Shown: positions 20,301 through 25,095 of the stretch, piece after piece
Layout of the letters: every line of letters starts with the position of its first letter
How positions within the stretch are numbered: the stretch's first letter is position 1
Origin: Sphingomonadales bacterium
Lineage (GTDB): Bacteria; Pseudomonadota; Alphaproteobacteria; Sphingomonadales; Sphingomonadaceae
DNA length: 64,000 nt
Direction: 5' to 3'
Assembly (NCBI GenBank): GCA_016714795.1
Contig: JADKCA010000001.1
Span: 682,001 to 746,000 of the forward strand
Notes under the pieces: generated by a model
The model's input: the letters and a program-made list of their open reading frames with translations, nothing else
The model's database searches: none
What the model was told of the DNA's origin: nothing
Program-made: the position numbers and the translations under genes

Positions 20301-20328
20301 GATCGGCGGGGGTGATGTTGGTACGCAT
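2377..20328 (-). CDS. Giant TpsA exoprotein (filamentous haemagglutinin-type, two-partner secretion)
   Basis: About 5,983 residues. The start at 20328 has AGGAGA seven bases upstream, better than the ATG at 20346. A signal peptide with a long basic n-region ends near residue 44 (SQAQAQ), followed by a doubled VPPTPPA segment. Residues about 50-330 form the TPS secretion domain: the block FYSPNGIIVGPTSVFNVGG matches the conserved NPNGI region recognised by TpsB. Residues about 590-2115 are very rich in Gly (GGAGGTGG-type motifs), then long beta-helix-like repeats with SVTxGxxxL and GDDI patterns follow, including three units of about 510 residues. The C-terminus has a cysteine pair (GCSILNPALC) and an acidic tail; there is no autotransporter barrel, LPXTG or PEP-CTERM signal. 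It lies 21 bases after tpsB. The expected role is a surface or secreted adhesin; the ligand is unknown. Confidence 0.9.
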   Translation of the reverse strand: MRTNITPADPNAQRRIARRKQMILAGCALPVMALLNPVSQAQAQIVVPPTPPAIVVPPTPPALKGSFTVPVGAANRVTTVAGSVTTDRVTISVPKTIINWTPTDTDPNTALGAINFLGAGDQAIFQGTQPFTVLNRIIPVGPAASANARAIGLNGRVEGNIVNPDGTIAGKGNVWFYSPNGIIVGPTSVFNVGGLILTTLDPLDSVTGTFQDINGATGFFGYGAPVSDSYVSVKAGASITTSTYTALLSPLVEQGGSIFSNSGAVLAAGEGVNITFNPAGLFDVSISAGTGHANGIVHTGTTTGPARDGGQFNNGQIVMAAIPKNDAITMLLSGDIGFAASNATTTNGAVILLSGSKLAAGTLSDASGGFKSDISFLPSATGTEISSTSIISAQGNVSVSDATQGNVTFRQEAFLFSDRLISLTARDGQSILFEQGASLISRLGNIGGGIAFSAIDDPNVAGTPGSITVTGNLNLNAAALPSAIGSSNGGTISFNLEGGTINVSNTLSIDVSATGRSGLISNNLNVVGGGNIPVLGNGTAGTVLINLGNGTFSAGSITATANGQGGTLVGQNGGTGTGGTINITKTGTAITNLSNLTLSALGTGGAGGGNVAGQGGAGGTGRAGTISVRTLGGELNVTTATLNARGIGGVGGTGITTGGAGGIGIGGGATFKIGADPTIGTLTIDTSGLGGAGGTGASGGAGGSGTGGSGLSGARLDLTTDVLNVTTALTVRSDGTGGVGGTATAGQGGAGGAGNAGLAAINITGATTELRPAALSVSADGSGGAGGTSTSVGPTAFAGADGGAARGGTAQIATLTDGKVIVTGDVSVRATATGGNASAGSIAGAGNTGGAGGNGGLGYGGAASIGGGGGNGFSSTGVNINLSVAAQGGQGGDGGETISITRTGAGGNGGEARAGSVIAALSHTNALGRVTVLATASGGNGGASDVTPGNGGAATIAPESTASLTYDAGINTTTQLSVSTEATGGSGLIGGAATSAPSELAVSGTATSLTAGNTIVRSSASGGAGVSALPTGGSGGEATSASAVVTITGADFSSTNGFLVTSDARGGHGGSGATGTTAARDGGHGGAGGAASAGESRLVLDGATVTANITDFLVSAVARGGQGGGGGSGIISGGVGVGGNGGNGGAATSGTAALESVGATLTITQLILNEIGLDAASYAGSGGMPGDGANLSASDGNGGTAGNAIAGNATLSANGGSLTLPRFFARANALGGESLGIPAGGGHGGNGTAGIVTLTLGNGASATTGDLLLSADGRGADGINPALASVTPPAGFRGGTGAGGTVAVDLTGATTSLTASSLSASARATGGQGSVGLIGAGGNGGAATAGQIGLTLTGASLSTGALSANVSAIGGSGGSGRVTGTGSGAGTGGNATAGRFTYTQTSGRFLSDSATPATFGITADVSGGNGGDGGIGLAGANGSEARGGTIAVAISDGVFGTLANPVDSFNFTSNVTGGNGGSSLQEDLSFVSPRPIILSNGPAGLAGAATGSTYDVRITGGSVAMTGTITLRDIVTGGRGGSSSVAGAAGGDATGGTLALSIGTNTGINAFEVASQATGGVGGAGATSGAGGNGQGGNVNMGLTGKTLAFSVDALVNLSAVGIGGAGGTLAPSATLATSGGAGGNGLGGTANLNVAVDPAFSTISINTSGTGGAGGAGSTGGAGGAGIGGGGAGAPGTGALIDHSGGLLTIGAATLVSDGTGGAGGASSAAAGARGGNGRGGQARVQTSNVGTTLDINGGGVAARGIGGAGGTGALGFGAERGGDAFGGTIRIAASGNSSLDFEATTDFSATALGGSGATGAAGNATQPDGDQGGQGGDATGGSVTLLSSNAAMTLSGVTATARAVGGAGGAGGQGAQGADHATSAAVGANGSNGSAAGAAGTPGLAGTDGSTGKTGGKGGTGGTGGAAAGGTLNVTSLTGTMVAGDLVLVANGLSGAGGTGGAGGRGGTGQTGGNGGTGGNGAAIGLFGGNGGRGGDAGNGGAGGQGGDGGDGGLAGATSGGIISVTATGGSITTTSVTAQANGLAPAFAAAGARGAAGLGGAAGNPGSGGAGGVAVFFGAAGQPGSAASPGAVGSEGRAGSAGLLAGGSGGAVNLVAEKDAGGNFGALDLSAVIVDSNGASGSSPTARSGGISIANRNGDSTAPAVRFTTLTARSRGDTGNNPGTGITFDANNATILIPTGATLSAAEDITINATGAGRVGGTGQFTLTAGNNLVINHIGRSETDPTIVGGNIALRATNNFIANPGTLVRATGTLSITSDNGALTADALQSVNAMTLRARRAVTLNGAVSTTNATGAAITIDSGYDLVSVTPDYYNHDTSLGAAISATGDLFVNAGGNFNALAGASLTSGATTRIASGNNASAVDGVNFSSGADIVIRPATLNPRDLPPAQIGSIILGNGALTALNGTIDLEAHAISAPTARFNANALLFNILNAPAPGVAGSDDGGLLTDPNCVEGNLCLGALVAAGDITISGGNQVHLGSSVTAGSIAITARDRLSAQAGTALNATGGLFLSATEGNLDLNGGANAGPQLTGGSIALFGRDNINGAGARLSAGLVNLGGTNITLQSILTSNAIGSIDSAGTVVNGGALEIGGDLTVGRIVGTLGDTNASFTINAQNIGVDFAAGGDMVFTGANLVRLDASSAGTLVMRGRSFTSTGSLVNRDGADIEADSISYNTIRPVFLTSGTGGGSIILNALAGDITGGDIVSRSPTAGRIAATATGAITVGNLSGQFIEVAANGAATTGKVTGTAATPSFVRGGAGVTVREVDVGGPVELSSTGGNVFVTTLTRSTEATIDAANAVTLGTANFGGALRATGNTLTAGSIDNGGLFSTSLTARTGAMGLAAVNAGALDISAVGGPLTYSSLQSQGTVGVSARSAAGGNIVSAAGGLTLGLTDTSTLGSVRALNALTATLGGDVSYDEFASGGMLSITGGALTGNRGSAGLGRLSGDDGVAVRATSINAGPVSSLRGSVSLIATGPITVGALSAAHDIGLDSGGILTLDILTAGDDVRVLGVGDVTLGLVTTTTGGTDNEGDGHNIEISGGALSLAGANSAGNARFSSTGLIQIVSPITIQGDLVARGSTVTLANVTAGGGLSLTSFGGNLRTGNLDGGSVTTNSGGSSLLGDVLATNGDINLKSATGLTTGSISAPRGSALLSNESGPLVTGAIAVSSDFTLNSGSDLDLGGISAGDDIRITTTGLARYGQLVSSGLGADGEGDGGNIVLRSTGTLFVDHAEAARGFTASAASISTGPNTIITGGDISLSAPGDIDLGNSQAGGFITANAGGVLSFGAMTSGASSSLVAGATLTGTSLTSGGSVSLRAGGAVTVNSLVASGTFAPAGIPAPEGNIFVISNGSAALGTLNARASIGVRANGVSGTGLWTAGEDIYVQSLNGATLAAVSAGDDVQIIAANGISLTDATARGTGRDDRNVQFNPAVLTPVGVFPANFSLVAAPAQGADIVLTTGASAAVNAMNLTAADDIAITGGAVTLTGLARTTGAGLNGAGSDIDLTAASTALPNAQAFSALRVATSGTQTLGTLTAGSLIDLGSTNGNIDYAALTAGTSLALIAANGSVSGSGAANAGTDATLRGQSLAIGDVTAPGALSLTGTVGAASAGALSGGSVTASAGTALTAGQIIAATGDVTLSAVTGMTTGNITAMSGSALLSNTAGVLTTGIITVGNDFTLTTGSNVNLTGVTVGDDIRVTTTGTADFATLTALGGGIDNETDGRNIILTSTGAMFVGHAEASTNFTANAGRFETGPATIITGGDINISAPGDILLGNSRAGGFIATNAGGALNFGTISSGASTSLVAGTTLTGANLNAGGAISLRAGGNVTATNLVASGTYAPVPDANIFVISDGTASVRAMNANASIGVRANGVTSGGGWTAGEDIYVQSLGAVALNGLSSGDDIDILSANGIVLSGVTARGTARDDRAVQFNPGGGSVPAVPPSFSLVAATPAGSDINLTASATGPVTVTTLSAADDIAITGGAIRVTGSFRTLGQGLIGTGSDITITGASARLSRVAAFTDLRMTTSGNQDIFDGTAGGLAELISTNGSVGHNTLRAGTSVTMTAANGSVGGGDGVARAGTTLTILARDIAINEAIATGALNMTATAGAAQSGDLSGGSVSVSATDILRAGNIQASAGSVTLAAINGLETGNITALAGSANLSNTNGLLSTGTIEVADDFTLATGSNVNLAGVTVGDDIRVTTTGTADFGNLFALGGGADNESDGANIILSSTGAMFVDHAEARDNFTATANRFETGPATIITGGHILINTAADILLGDSQAGLSITANSTGGAISFGTMSAGTTATLTAANTLTGTALTTADAASGVGSAGINIGTITAGPSVALLSNTNGVTLGTVTTTGDLDITANGINGLAAGILLADGHIGVDSNGPVSITSATARGTYIRPPANLPEGYIFINAAGPVTMGTANAATMLGVSGNGVTGTGNWTAGEDVLILSAGAANLSHVTAGDDLDARTAGNFSLNLGEATGLGRDDRSIAFTATASGSSFAITVPTAPNGADITLSSGAGNIQTAGLSAGDDIDVQASNGLASLGGLTRTRGIGTTGGASDIMIAANSGVFSDVDAFSNIRVNTTGASAYTSLRSGASTAVTAGTAITGGTGNIGTSFTLNGGTVNVGSSVSGGQTSITGTGGAIQTGNLTGSGVAVIALAGPVTTGDVTANSVSAFLSATGALNMGAVNAAVDITLSGTPQINFTTLTSGRDILVGDFLNASAMTGNAITAGRDFRLLGIGSFTVPTLSAGRAILLGGSNVNVGTIIAGTDALIFTDQLATLGSVTAGDDIGILADGTGRFNIGTLTTTGLAGDVLNPLIFATSVKLDSVGNTIHVVGDDSISIGTINSAGSAVVGTRAAGTVTLGTTNVRDNLLIMAADAITAGAITAGGAVAITSADIRFDLTGGPVTGGLFGNYDLSTLGTIALPRSGGALTLTGPVNASSFRAVTGGNATMQNVTTTGLINVDSSAAIAAGALNAGTTLNLTGNQVDTAALSGSAVTVNSATTATTGALTTTAGNLLVRAASGITAGDTSVTGGNARFSSGGTLLLGNATVSGDLLAGEPLLGTPATNALTIGTVNAGGAAELYASRVTAGGVSAGTHVDINSLNSPAGGPISTGAINAGSYVEIRTANANVTTGNVVAGTDLAIDSTGAGSIVTTGNLTAGDDLLLGGATVVAGNLLSTGLGSDAAIGLPVNFGAAGPAGRVIRVSADTSGTLGTVATPDRVVLYSANGSITAGNVTAPQAIMGFVRGNLSLGTIATAGHFYVADSSQYLPNAANLFSTYDPALLAALTPVRTSGSLTVGGPLSTGDVTIAVGSGTALPGLTQATRGVRIDAGGNLDVAGGVSAGTGILLNADGSIIAGNSLTLAGDIGATAATGISAGNATAPGSITLDTASAVLAFGTADAGNDLLLNAPGGAMTGILARAGDDLTISGASVVLPDVIARGLDGSSAVSISGTNGVTIQRTAITGTTNLSAPGGNILVAIDLASTGPVTALGRDVNLTALGPITLADATASANTVTVKSGGTLTANRLSARTALNLDSSGLIALNGAAVGETISLRSTDLAIGAGASLGEMGRTLTLGLRNTGPRQTHIGGTGGTGTYGLSNDEAQRLHAGSITLVAPRIGAAGGIAPASISSRTPDVILDTLSLSAGSGATANIGSSGTLRIETPGKLKTIGAVTLGNLGNANRFELVASDMLEVDPATGSILMRDGSGGLAGTLSLQSDDVIGASSSAITDIINALTMKEISDRLGRNDGAVNDAGIFQANTLSVSVRNSFYIQNTGANSTNPRSFASRRGFTVGSGGLQINTLSPAARIAINGRQQDGLGGFITGLQFIPLARFNGGAAVSGLFDLESTINGCSILNPALCNVGLNATDVAKDTITRAKEQGEGSIIQISIIDLKGAEEVTDEPVIDEPVTGSANDDFWSIDDDREEEEAAAPAAP
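6230..10870 (-). repeat. Three large tandem repeat units inside tpsA
   Basis: Three consecutive units of about 1.5 kb share the same order of blocks. Each begins with a TGxxTGxI...SALLSN-like segment, then a GDDIRxTTTG block, an ATIITGG block, a WTAGEDI block and an ARGxxRDDR block. Equivalent GDDIR blocks lie near 10690, 9165 and 7645, so the spacing is about 1,520 bases. Units are roughly 9346-10870, 7826-9345 and 6230-7825. The last unit is the most diverged and carries an extra segment. A partial unit lies just upstream near 11000-11330. Boundaries are approximate and read by eye from the protein. Confidence 0.75.
13990..18560 (-). repeat. Glycine-rich low-complexity region of tpsA
   Basis: This stretch encodes some 1,500 residues in which GGxGG and GGAGGxG motifs recur between short hydrophobic beta-strand-like segments. 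The look is similar to mycobacterial PE_PGRS proteins or other Gly-rich surface proteins, with a near collagen-like patch around 14300-14700 (GGxGGxGGxG, GATGxxG). The Gly codons make the minus strand strongly G-rich and produce long false proline-rich frames on the plus strand. Confidence 0.7.
20144..20197 (-). repeat. Perfect 27-base tandem duplication after the tpsA signal peptide
   Basis: Two identical 27-base units (20144-20170 and 20171-20197) encode the doubled IVVPPTPPA/IVVPPTPPA-type segment immediately after the predicted signal cleavage site. The unit is nine codons, so copy-number change would keep the frame and only alter a Pro-rich spacer in front of the TPS domain. Confidence 0.8.
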
Positions 20329-20349
20329 TCTGGCTCTCCTGCCCATCGC

Positions 20350-22128
20350 TCACCGTCTCCAGGGAAGCAGCTTGACCGTCAGATTGATCAGGAAGCGCAC
20401 ATCTCCGCGCTTGGCCTGCAACCCGGTCTTGTGGAGCGGCACCGCCGCCCCTGCATCAATCACGAACCGGTCTCCGAACGCGGCCCGGATGCCGCCGCCA
20501 ACCGAAACAAGCCGGTCCGGATCAGGTGTGGCAATGAACAGATCATGGTTCCACACCCAGGCCGCATCTGCGAACGCATAGGCCTGAACGGCAGTGTCTT
20601 TCACCGTGCGCGGCACAAGGCTGCCCAACCGGATTTCTCCGCTGGCGGCAAGGCCGCTGTCTCCTGAAACCGCGCCGGGATCATAACCGCGCCCGATCGT
20701 GAAGACACCACCCGAGACTTCTTCATAAGCGAGCAGCGGATCGGGCGCGTACTGGCCACGCACCGTCGCTGCGAATGCCAGCTTGGGCGTCGGACGGTAT
20801 TCACCGGACAGTTGCGCGCGCGCAACGAACGCAGTTGTGTCAGCTTCCAGACGGCTGATGGGAACAACCGTGGGGAGGGCGCATCGCGTCAGCCCCGGCC
20901 CACAATCCTTGCTGGCTCCAAACAGGCTCAATCCCTGACGTACTTCCAGCGATCCGCCAAAGCGCCAGCGAGGTTCCGCTGCGGAATATCCGCTGGTGCT
21001 GCCCAGACTGGCGGGATCGAATGTTTCATAATCGGCACGCAGAAAGACCACACGCAATTTGTCTTCTGTCAGTGGAATGCCCGAAAAGCGGACTTTCTGA
21101 TCGATCAGGTCAAGCCCGCCGGAAAGGTACAGGTTTCGCGTTTGGCGACGCACAAGGGGATAGCGCAGCCGCGCTGAGGCCATGAGCGTGCGCGAAGTGA
21201 GATCAATGCCCGGCCCCAGATCGGGCCGCGTCCACGCATAAGAGCCGTCCACCGCAGCGACGAGGCCTTCATCGCCGATCCGTACTTCTTCGCCCAGCTG
21301 GACAACCTGTTGTTCTTTGAAATCGGCGGTGGAGAAGAAGCCGATGGAGGTCCGGTCTCCTGCCCCGAACAGACCGTTGAACCGGACCTGCGCCAGCCCG
21401 CCGATCCGGCCCGTCGCCTTGGAGCCATAGTCCTGAACATTCAGTTCCGCTTCGATTGGCGTGTAGAGCACCTGCACTTCGCCAATCACTTCACCGGGGA
21501 CAGTCCCCGCCGGGCGCAGGGTCATGCGCACATCATAGCCGGGAATGTCGCGGGTGAGCAGCAGATAGCGCTCTGCCTCAGAGATGTTGAAGACCTCCTG
21601 CGCCTGGATGGCGTTGAGATAACGGGAGATGATCCCTTCGGCCTTCCCGGCGTTTCCGCGAACCTGGAATCCGACAATGCGGGCCATCAGCACATCAAAG
21701 CGGACGACACCGTTTTCGATCTTCTGCGGCGGAATCTGGACGGCGGCGAGATAGCCGCGCTGGCGCAACATGGTGGCTGCCTGATCTCGGATTTCGCAGA
21801 TCCGCGAGAGCGAGACAGTCTTGCCGATGTCATCGGCCCATGCCGGGCGCAGAAAGCTTGCGTCCACCCCGCGCAGATTCGCGAACTCCACGGCACTGAC
21901 CGTGAAGGTGATGTTGGCGAATTCGGGGGAGGCCAGAGGGCAGGGCGCGCGCTCTATCGCCTTGTCGACCGTGATGCGCTGTCCGACGCCAGAAGGCAGT
22001 GGCGCGATCGGACGGCGTTCAATTTCTTCGCGCGTGGGAGCTCGTGCGGATTGAGCCTGTGCGGAACTTGCCAAACTCATGCCGGAAAGGCTGACCATCA
22101 TGGCCAAAAGATACGCATACGTCCGCAT
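20350..22128 (-). CDS. TpsB outer-membrane transporter (ShlB/FhaC/HecB family)
   Basis: The 592-residue protein exports its TpsA partner across the outer membrane. ATG 22128 follows GAGGGG; the in-frame GTG at 22132-22134 is a weaker start. A signal peptide (ending SSAQAQ) is followed by a proline-rich linker, a POTRA domain at about residues 70-150 (ITFTVSAVEF...RQRGYLAAVQIP), a second POTRA-like segment, and a 16-strand-type barrel. The signature GRGYDPGAVSGDSG near residue 490 matches the conserved loop-6 VRGY/GDxG motif of the Omp85/TpsB superfamily. The protein ends in LLPWRR rather than the usual aromatic residue. It lies 21 bases upstream of tpsA with no gap for another gene, so the pair is one secretion system. 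Confidence 0.93.
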   Translation of the reverse strand: MRTYAYLLAMMVSLSGMSLASSAQAQSARAPTREEIERRPIAPLPSGVGQRITVDKAIERAPCPLASPEFANITFTVSAVEFANLRGVDASFLRPAWADDIGKTVSLSRICEIRDQAATMLRQRGYLAAVQIPPQKIENGVVRFDVLMARIVGFQVRGNAGKAEGIISRYLNAIQAQEVFNISEAERYLLLTRDIPGYDVRMTLRPAGTVPGEVIGEVQVLYTPIEAELNVQDYGSKATGRIGGLAQVRFNGLFGAGDRTSIGFFSTADFKEQQVVQLGEEVRIGDEGLVAAVDGSYAWTRPDLGPGIDLTSRTLMASARLRYPLVRRQTRNLYLSGGLDLIDQKVRFSGIPLTEDKLRVVFLRADYETFDPASLGSTSGYSAAEPRWRFGGSLEVRQGLSLFGASKDCGPGLTRCALPTVVPISRLEADTTAFVARAQLSGEYRPTPKLAFAATVRGQYAPDPLLAYEEVSGGVFTIGRGYDPGAVSGDSGLAASGEIRLGSLVPRTVKDTAVQAYAFADAAWVWNHDLFIATPDPDRLVSVGGGIRAAFGDRFVIDAGAAVPLHKTGLQAKRGDVRFLINLTVKLLPWRR

Positions 22129-22289
22129 TATCACCCCTCAGTCACCCTTCTTGTTCTGGCGGAAATCCAGCGCCCGAACGGGATTTGCCCCGTACGGTTC
22201 AATGCCGAACTCCAACCCGGAAACCCCGGCGACCAACGAGGCACATGCCGCGCCCGTTTGAGTCGAACGCTGACTTTCTTTCAGATGCT

Positions 22290-22327
22290 ACCAAGCGCGG
22301 CGCATTTGAACAACGCCGCGACTTGGT
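22290..22327 (-). promoter_or_regulatory. Strong hairpin between the FecR-like gene and tpsB
   Basis: ACCAAG-T-CGCGGCG pairs with CGCCGCG-C-TTGGT around an 11-base loop, giving 13 base pairs with one internal mismatch. It begins 11 bases after the stop of the FecR-like gene and lies about 160 bases before the tpsB start. No U-tract follows on the minus strand, so simple intrinsic termination is unlikely; mRNA processing, stabilisation or partial attenuation between the regulatory genes and the secretion pair are options. Confidence 0.55.
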
Positions 22328-22337
22328 GAATCCCGCC

Positions 22338-23075
22338 CTAGCTTGCGGGCAAGGCAGGCTCCATCACGCTGACCATGTCGATCAGCAATTCATACTGGCT
22401 GGTGCAACCCCGGCTCATCATCTCGCTCACTGTCGATTCAAGGCCAGTGGGCGCGGTGCCCATCAGCACGAACTGGATTGTGACAGGTGCGGCCAGCCCG
22501 CCGCCTGAAATGCGGAAGCTTGACCTGTCCGTCACGGGCAACGCTGCAACGGGCCAAAGCGTGTAGGTTTGCGCGACGTTGAAATTCAACGGCGCGCTCT
22601 TGCCGTCACTGATGCGTGTCACGGTATAGGATGCCGCCGCAGCGGATGTCGGGCGCCAGGCCGAAAATTTGTCCGGCGTGGCAACGCAGATCGTGCCGTT
22701 GGTTGAAATGTCGGCTTGCCAGATGCTTGGCGGACGGGATTTGACTTCGGTGCCGCGAATGGCCCCGGTGCGGGCTGTCCGCGTGCCGGAATTGCCCAGG
22801 ATGCTGCGCACGCGCGTCTCTTGTGCCACGCCCCCGCCAACCACGGTGGAGAAGGTGCCCGGTCCGTTCAGAACACGGGTTCCCTTGCCATCAAGGATCG
22901 TGACCGATTCCCCGGATTTGAGGATGATCCGGGCATTGTCTGCCAGAACCTTGCCTGCCGGATAAGCTTTGGTTCCTGCCGAACGCACGACAATGGAGCC
23001 GGCCTGCGCCGCCCCGGCTGTGCACAGCGCCAGTGCTGTCAGCGCGCGAAATGATGTTCTGCTAGTCCAGGACAA
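22338..23075 (-). CDS. Secreted FecR-like protein of the TPS block
   Basis: A 245-residue protein read from a TTG start with an excellent Shine-Dalgarno (AAAGGAGG, five bases away). Residues 1-25 are a signal peptide (RALTALALCTAGAAQAG). The segment VLADNARIILKSGESVTILD, then GTRVLNGPG and later RTGAIRGTEV, has the layout of FecR-type beta-sandwich domains that lie in the periplasm and sense or transmit signals. There is no membrane helix after the signal peptide and no N-terminal anti-sigma segment, so it is not a classical FecR regulator. It overlaps the end of the cyclase gene by 14 bases, which points to coupled translation and a shared function. The exact role is unknown; assignment of the fold is moderate. 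Confidence 0.62.
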   Translation of the reverse strand: MSWTSRTSFRALTALALCTAGAAQAGSIVVRSAGTKAYPAGKVLADNARIILKSGESVTILDGKGTRVLNGPGTFSTVVGGGVAQETRVRSILGNSGTRTARTGAIRGTEVKSRPPSIWQADISTNGTICVATPDKFSAWRPTSAAAASYTVTRISDGKSAPLNFNVAQTYTLWPVAALPVTDRSSFRISGGGLAAPVTIQFVLMGTAPTGLESTVSEMMSRGCTSQYELLIDMVSVMEPALPAS

Positions 23076-25095
23076 AATAGCCTCCTTTGCCTTGTTCGAT
23101 CAGCCTCTTGACGAAATTGGCCAGAGCCAGATCCTGAGGCTTCCTAGCTGAATGTTCGGTGAGCGTTGTGATGGCTGACACATTGCCATCAATCGCGTTT
23201 CTGGCAAGCGCCGTGAAAGCTTTCCTGTCCGTATCGTTCAAATCCGGGACAGGCTCCATAATGTCAATCGGGGTGGCACGCCCGCGCAACACCACGCGCC
23301 CTAGTGGGCGGAAGATGTCGAGCCCGGATCGCTCGGCAGCTTCGCGGCTGACCAATATGCTCGAATGGGTCTGCTTGTTCGCTGATTCAAGGCGGGAGGC
23401 GGTATTCATGCTGTCTCCCAACGCCGTGTACTGAATGCGCCCTTCGCCGCCGAAATTGCCGACAATCGCTTCTCCGAAATGCAGGCCGACCCGCGTCTTG
23501 CCGATGGCGGGAACGCCTTCTGGCACAGAGTGGCGAAAATCCTCTCCCGCCTGGAACATGGCCAGCGCGGCGCGAACCGCGCGCTCGCCATCATCGGGGC
23601 GTGCCAGCGGTGCACCCCAGAATGCCACGACAGCATCGCCCACGAATTTGTCTATGGTGCCACCGTGGCGGAGGACGACATCGCTCAGCGACTCCAGATA
23701 GCGGTTGAGCAGCGATGCCACCATTTCCGGGGCGATCGCGTGCGACAATTTGGTGAAGCCCTCCAGATCGGTGAACAGCACGAAAATCTCGCGCTTCTCG
23801 CCAGTCAGAGACAGCGAGGCGGGGTCTTTCATGATCTGTGCGGCAACGTCTCTTGGCAGATATTTACCCAATGCTGATTGCGCGAACTTGCGTTGTTCTG
23901 TGCCAAGCGCGCGCGCTGCCGTCTCGCTGACGGCAAAGGCCAGAAACCACGCCGTCAACCAGCCAAAGGCGGGCAGGCCATAGGTGTCAAACCCGGCATT
24001 GGCGAGCAGGAAGGGCGTGCCAAGGACCGCCGCCAACTGAGCGACAGCGAGCCCGGCCAGCAGGCTCGTGCTGGTGTTGCTGAAGCCCGTATAGGCCGCA
24101 AATACGACGATCAGCAGTGCCGCGAACCAATATGAAATGCCCGGAATCGGCGTCAGCATCTTGCCGTCGAGCTGTTGGGCCACCATCTGCCCCAGCACGT
24201 CCACCCCCCATGTATCGCCTTTCTGGACGAGTGTCATTGGCGTCTTGAAGACGTCGAGATCGTTGATATGGCCGCCGATGAAGACGTATCGACCCCGCAC
24301 CTGTGCCTCCAGCCCGGCCTGCAATTCGGGGATGGAGAAAAGCGCATCGTCGGCAAATGTGTCGATGGGCAATTCCGTGAAAATCGGCCTGTCGGCATAT
24401 TCCGGAAAGCGGAAGGCGATGCTCCCAGCATAATCTTCGAAGTCGCGGGCTTCCGGTACCATCGCATTGGGCAGGCGGATGCGGGAGGCCGCGTTTTTCT
24501 CGCCCCAGACGCGGACCTTTCCGTCCTGATCCTCGTTGAGGATGATGCTGGCAAGCGTCACCTTCGGATTGCCAATTCGGGCGTGAAATTCTTCCAGAAA
24601 CGTCTGCTGCCAGGGTTCGATCTTGTCCATGGCCACTTGAGACGACGCATGGGCAAGCGCAACGGGCGTCTTCATCTCGTGAAAGGCAGCGATCAGTTCC
24701 TCATCCTGCGGCTGTTTCTGGTCGATCAGGATGTCGATGCCAATGGCTTTCGCACCCATCGCGTCGATCCGCTTGAGCGCCCTCGCGAGAATGCCGCGAT
24801 CCACGGGCGAGCGCTGGCCCGTCTTTTCCAGCGTCTCGTCGGTATAGACCACCATCACTATCCGGTCATCGCCTTTGACGACCGGCGCTGTCAGGCTTTG
24901 GCGCAAATCGAAAATCGGTCGCTCAGCATCCCTCATCAAAGGGATTTCCCAACTTGTGGCGCCGAGAATCACGGCCAGCGCCAGCATAAGCAGCGTCAAC
25001 GCCGCACGCCCCCGTCCCAACTGGCCCAAGGCAATGCCAGCCTGATGCAGGGCCGAGGAGCCGGTTTGCCTGCGCATTGCCGAAGGATCGCTCAC
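23062..25095 (-). CDS. CHASE2-domain class III adenylate cyclase
   Basis: The 677-residue protein has an N-terminal membrane helix (ALTLLMLALAVILGATSW), an extracytoplasmic CHASE2 sensor (about residues 55-320; DRIVMVVYTDETLEKTGQ, GIDILID, GRYVFIGG), three more membrane helices (about 325-400), and a cytoplasmic cyclase domain (about 430-610). Both metal aspartates are present (LFTDLEGF and KFVGDAVVAFWG). The Lys of DKFVGD and the Asp of TALGDSMNTASR suggest ATP as substrate, and the Asn and Arg of the transition state are kept. It should make cAMP in response to a periplasmic signal. Its start overlaps the stop of the CHAT gene by four bases and its end overlaps the FecR-like gene. No cAMP receptor is encoded nearby. 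Confidence 0.9.
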   Translation of the reverse strand: MSDPSAMRRQTGSSALHQAGIALGQLGRGRAALTLLMLALAVILGATSWEIPLMRDAERPIFDLRQSLTAPVVKGDDRIVMVVYTDETLEKTGQRSPVDRGILARALKRIDAMGAKAIGIDILIDQKQPQDEELIAAFHEMKTPVALAHASSQVAMDKIEPWQQTFLEEFHARIGNPKVTLASIILNEDQDGKVRVWGEKNAASRIRLPNAMVPEARDFEDYAGSIAFRFPEYADRPIFTELPIDTFADDALFSIPELQAGLEAQVRGRYVFIGGHINDLDVFKTPMTLVQKGDTWGVDVLGQMVAQQLDGKMLTPIPGISYWFAALLIVVFAAYTGFSNTSTSLLAGLAVAQLAAVLGTPFLLANAGFDTYGLPAFGWLTAWFLAFAVSETAARALGTEQRKFAQSALGKYLPRDVAAQIMKDPASLSLTGEKREIFVLFTDLEGFTKLSHAIAPEMVASLLNRYLESLSDVVLRHGGTIDKFVGDAVVAFWGAPLARPDDGERAVRAALAMFQAGEDFRHSVPEGVPAIGKTRVGLHFGEAIVGNFGGEGRIQYTALGDSMNTASRLESANKQTHSSILVSREAAERSGLDIFRPLGRVVLRGRATPIDIMEPVPDLNDTDRKAFTALARNAIDGNVSAITTLTEHSARKPQDLALANFVKRLIEQGKGGYFVLD

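Noticed and set aside
22290..22327. Classical intrinsic terminator after the FecR-like gene
   Set aside because: The stem is strong but no U-tract follows on the transcribed strand; recorded as a regulatory hairpin instead.
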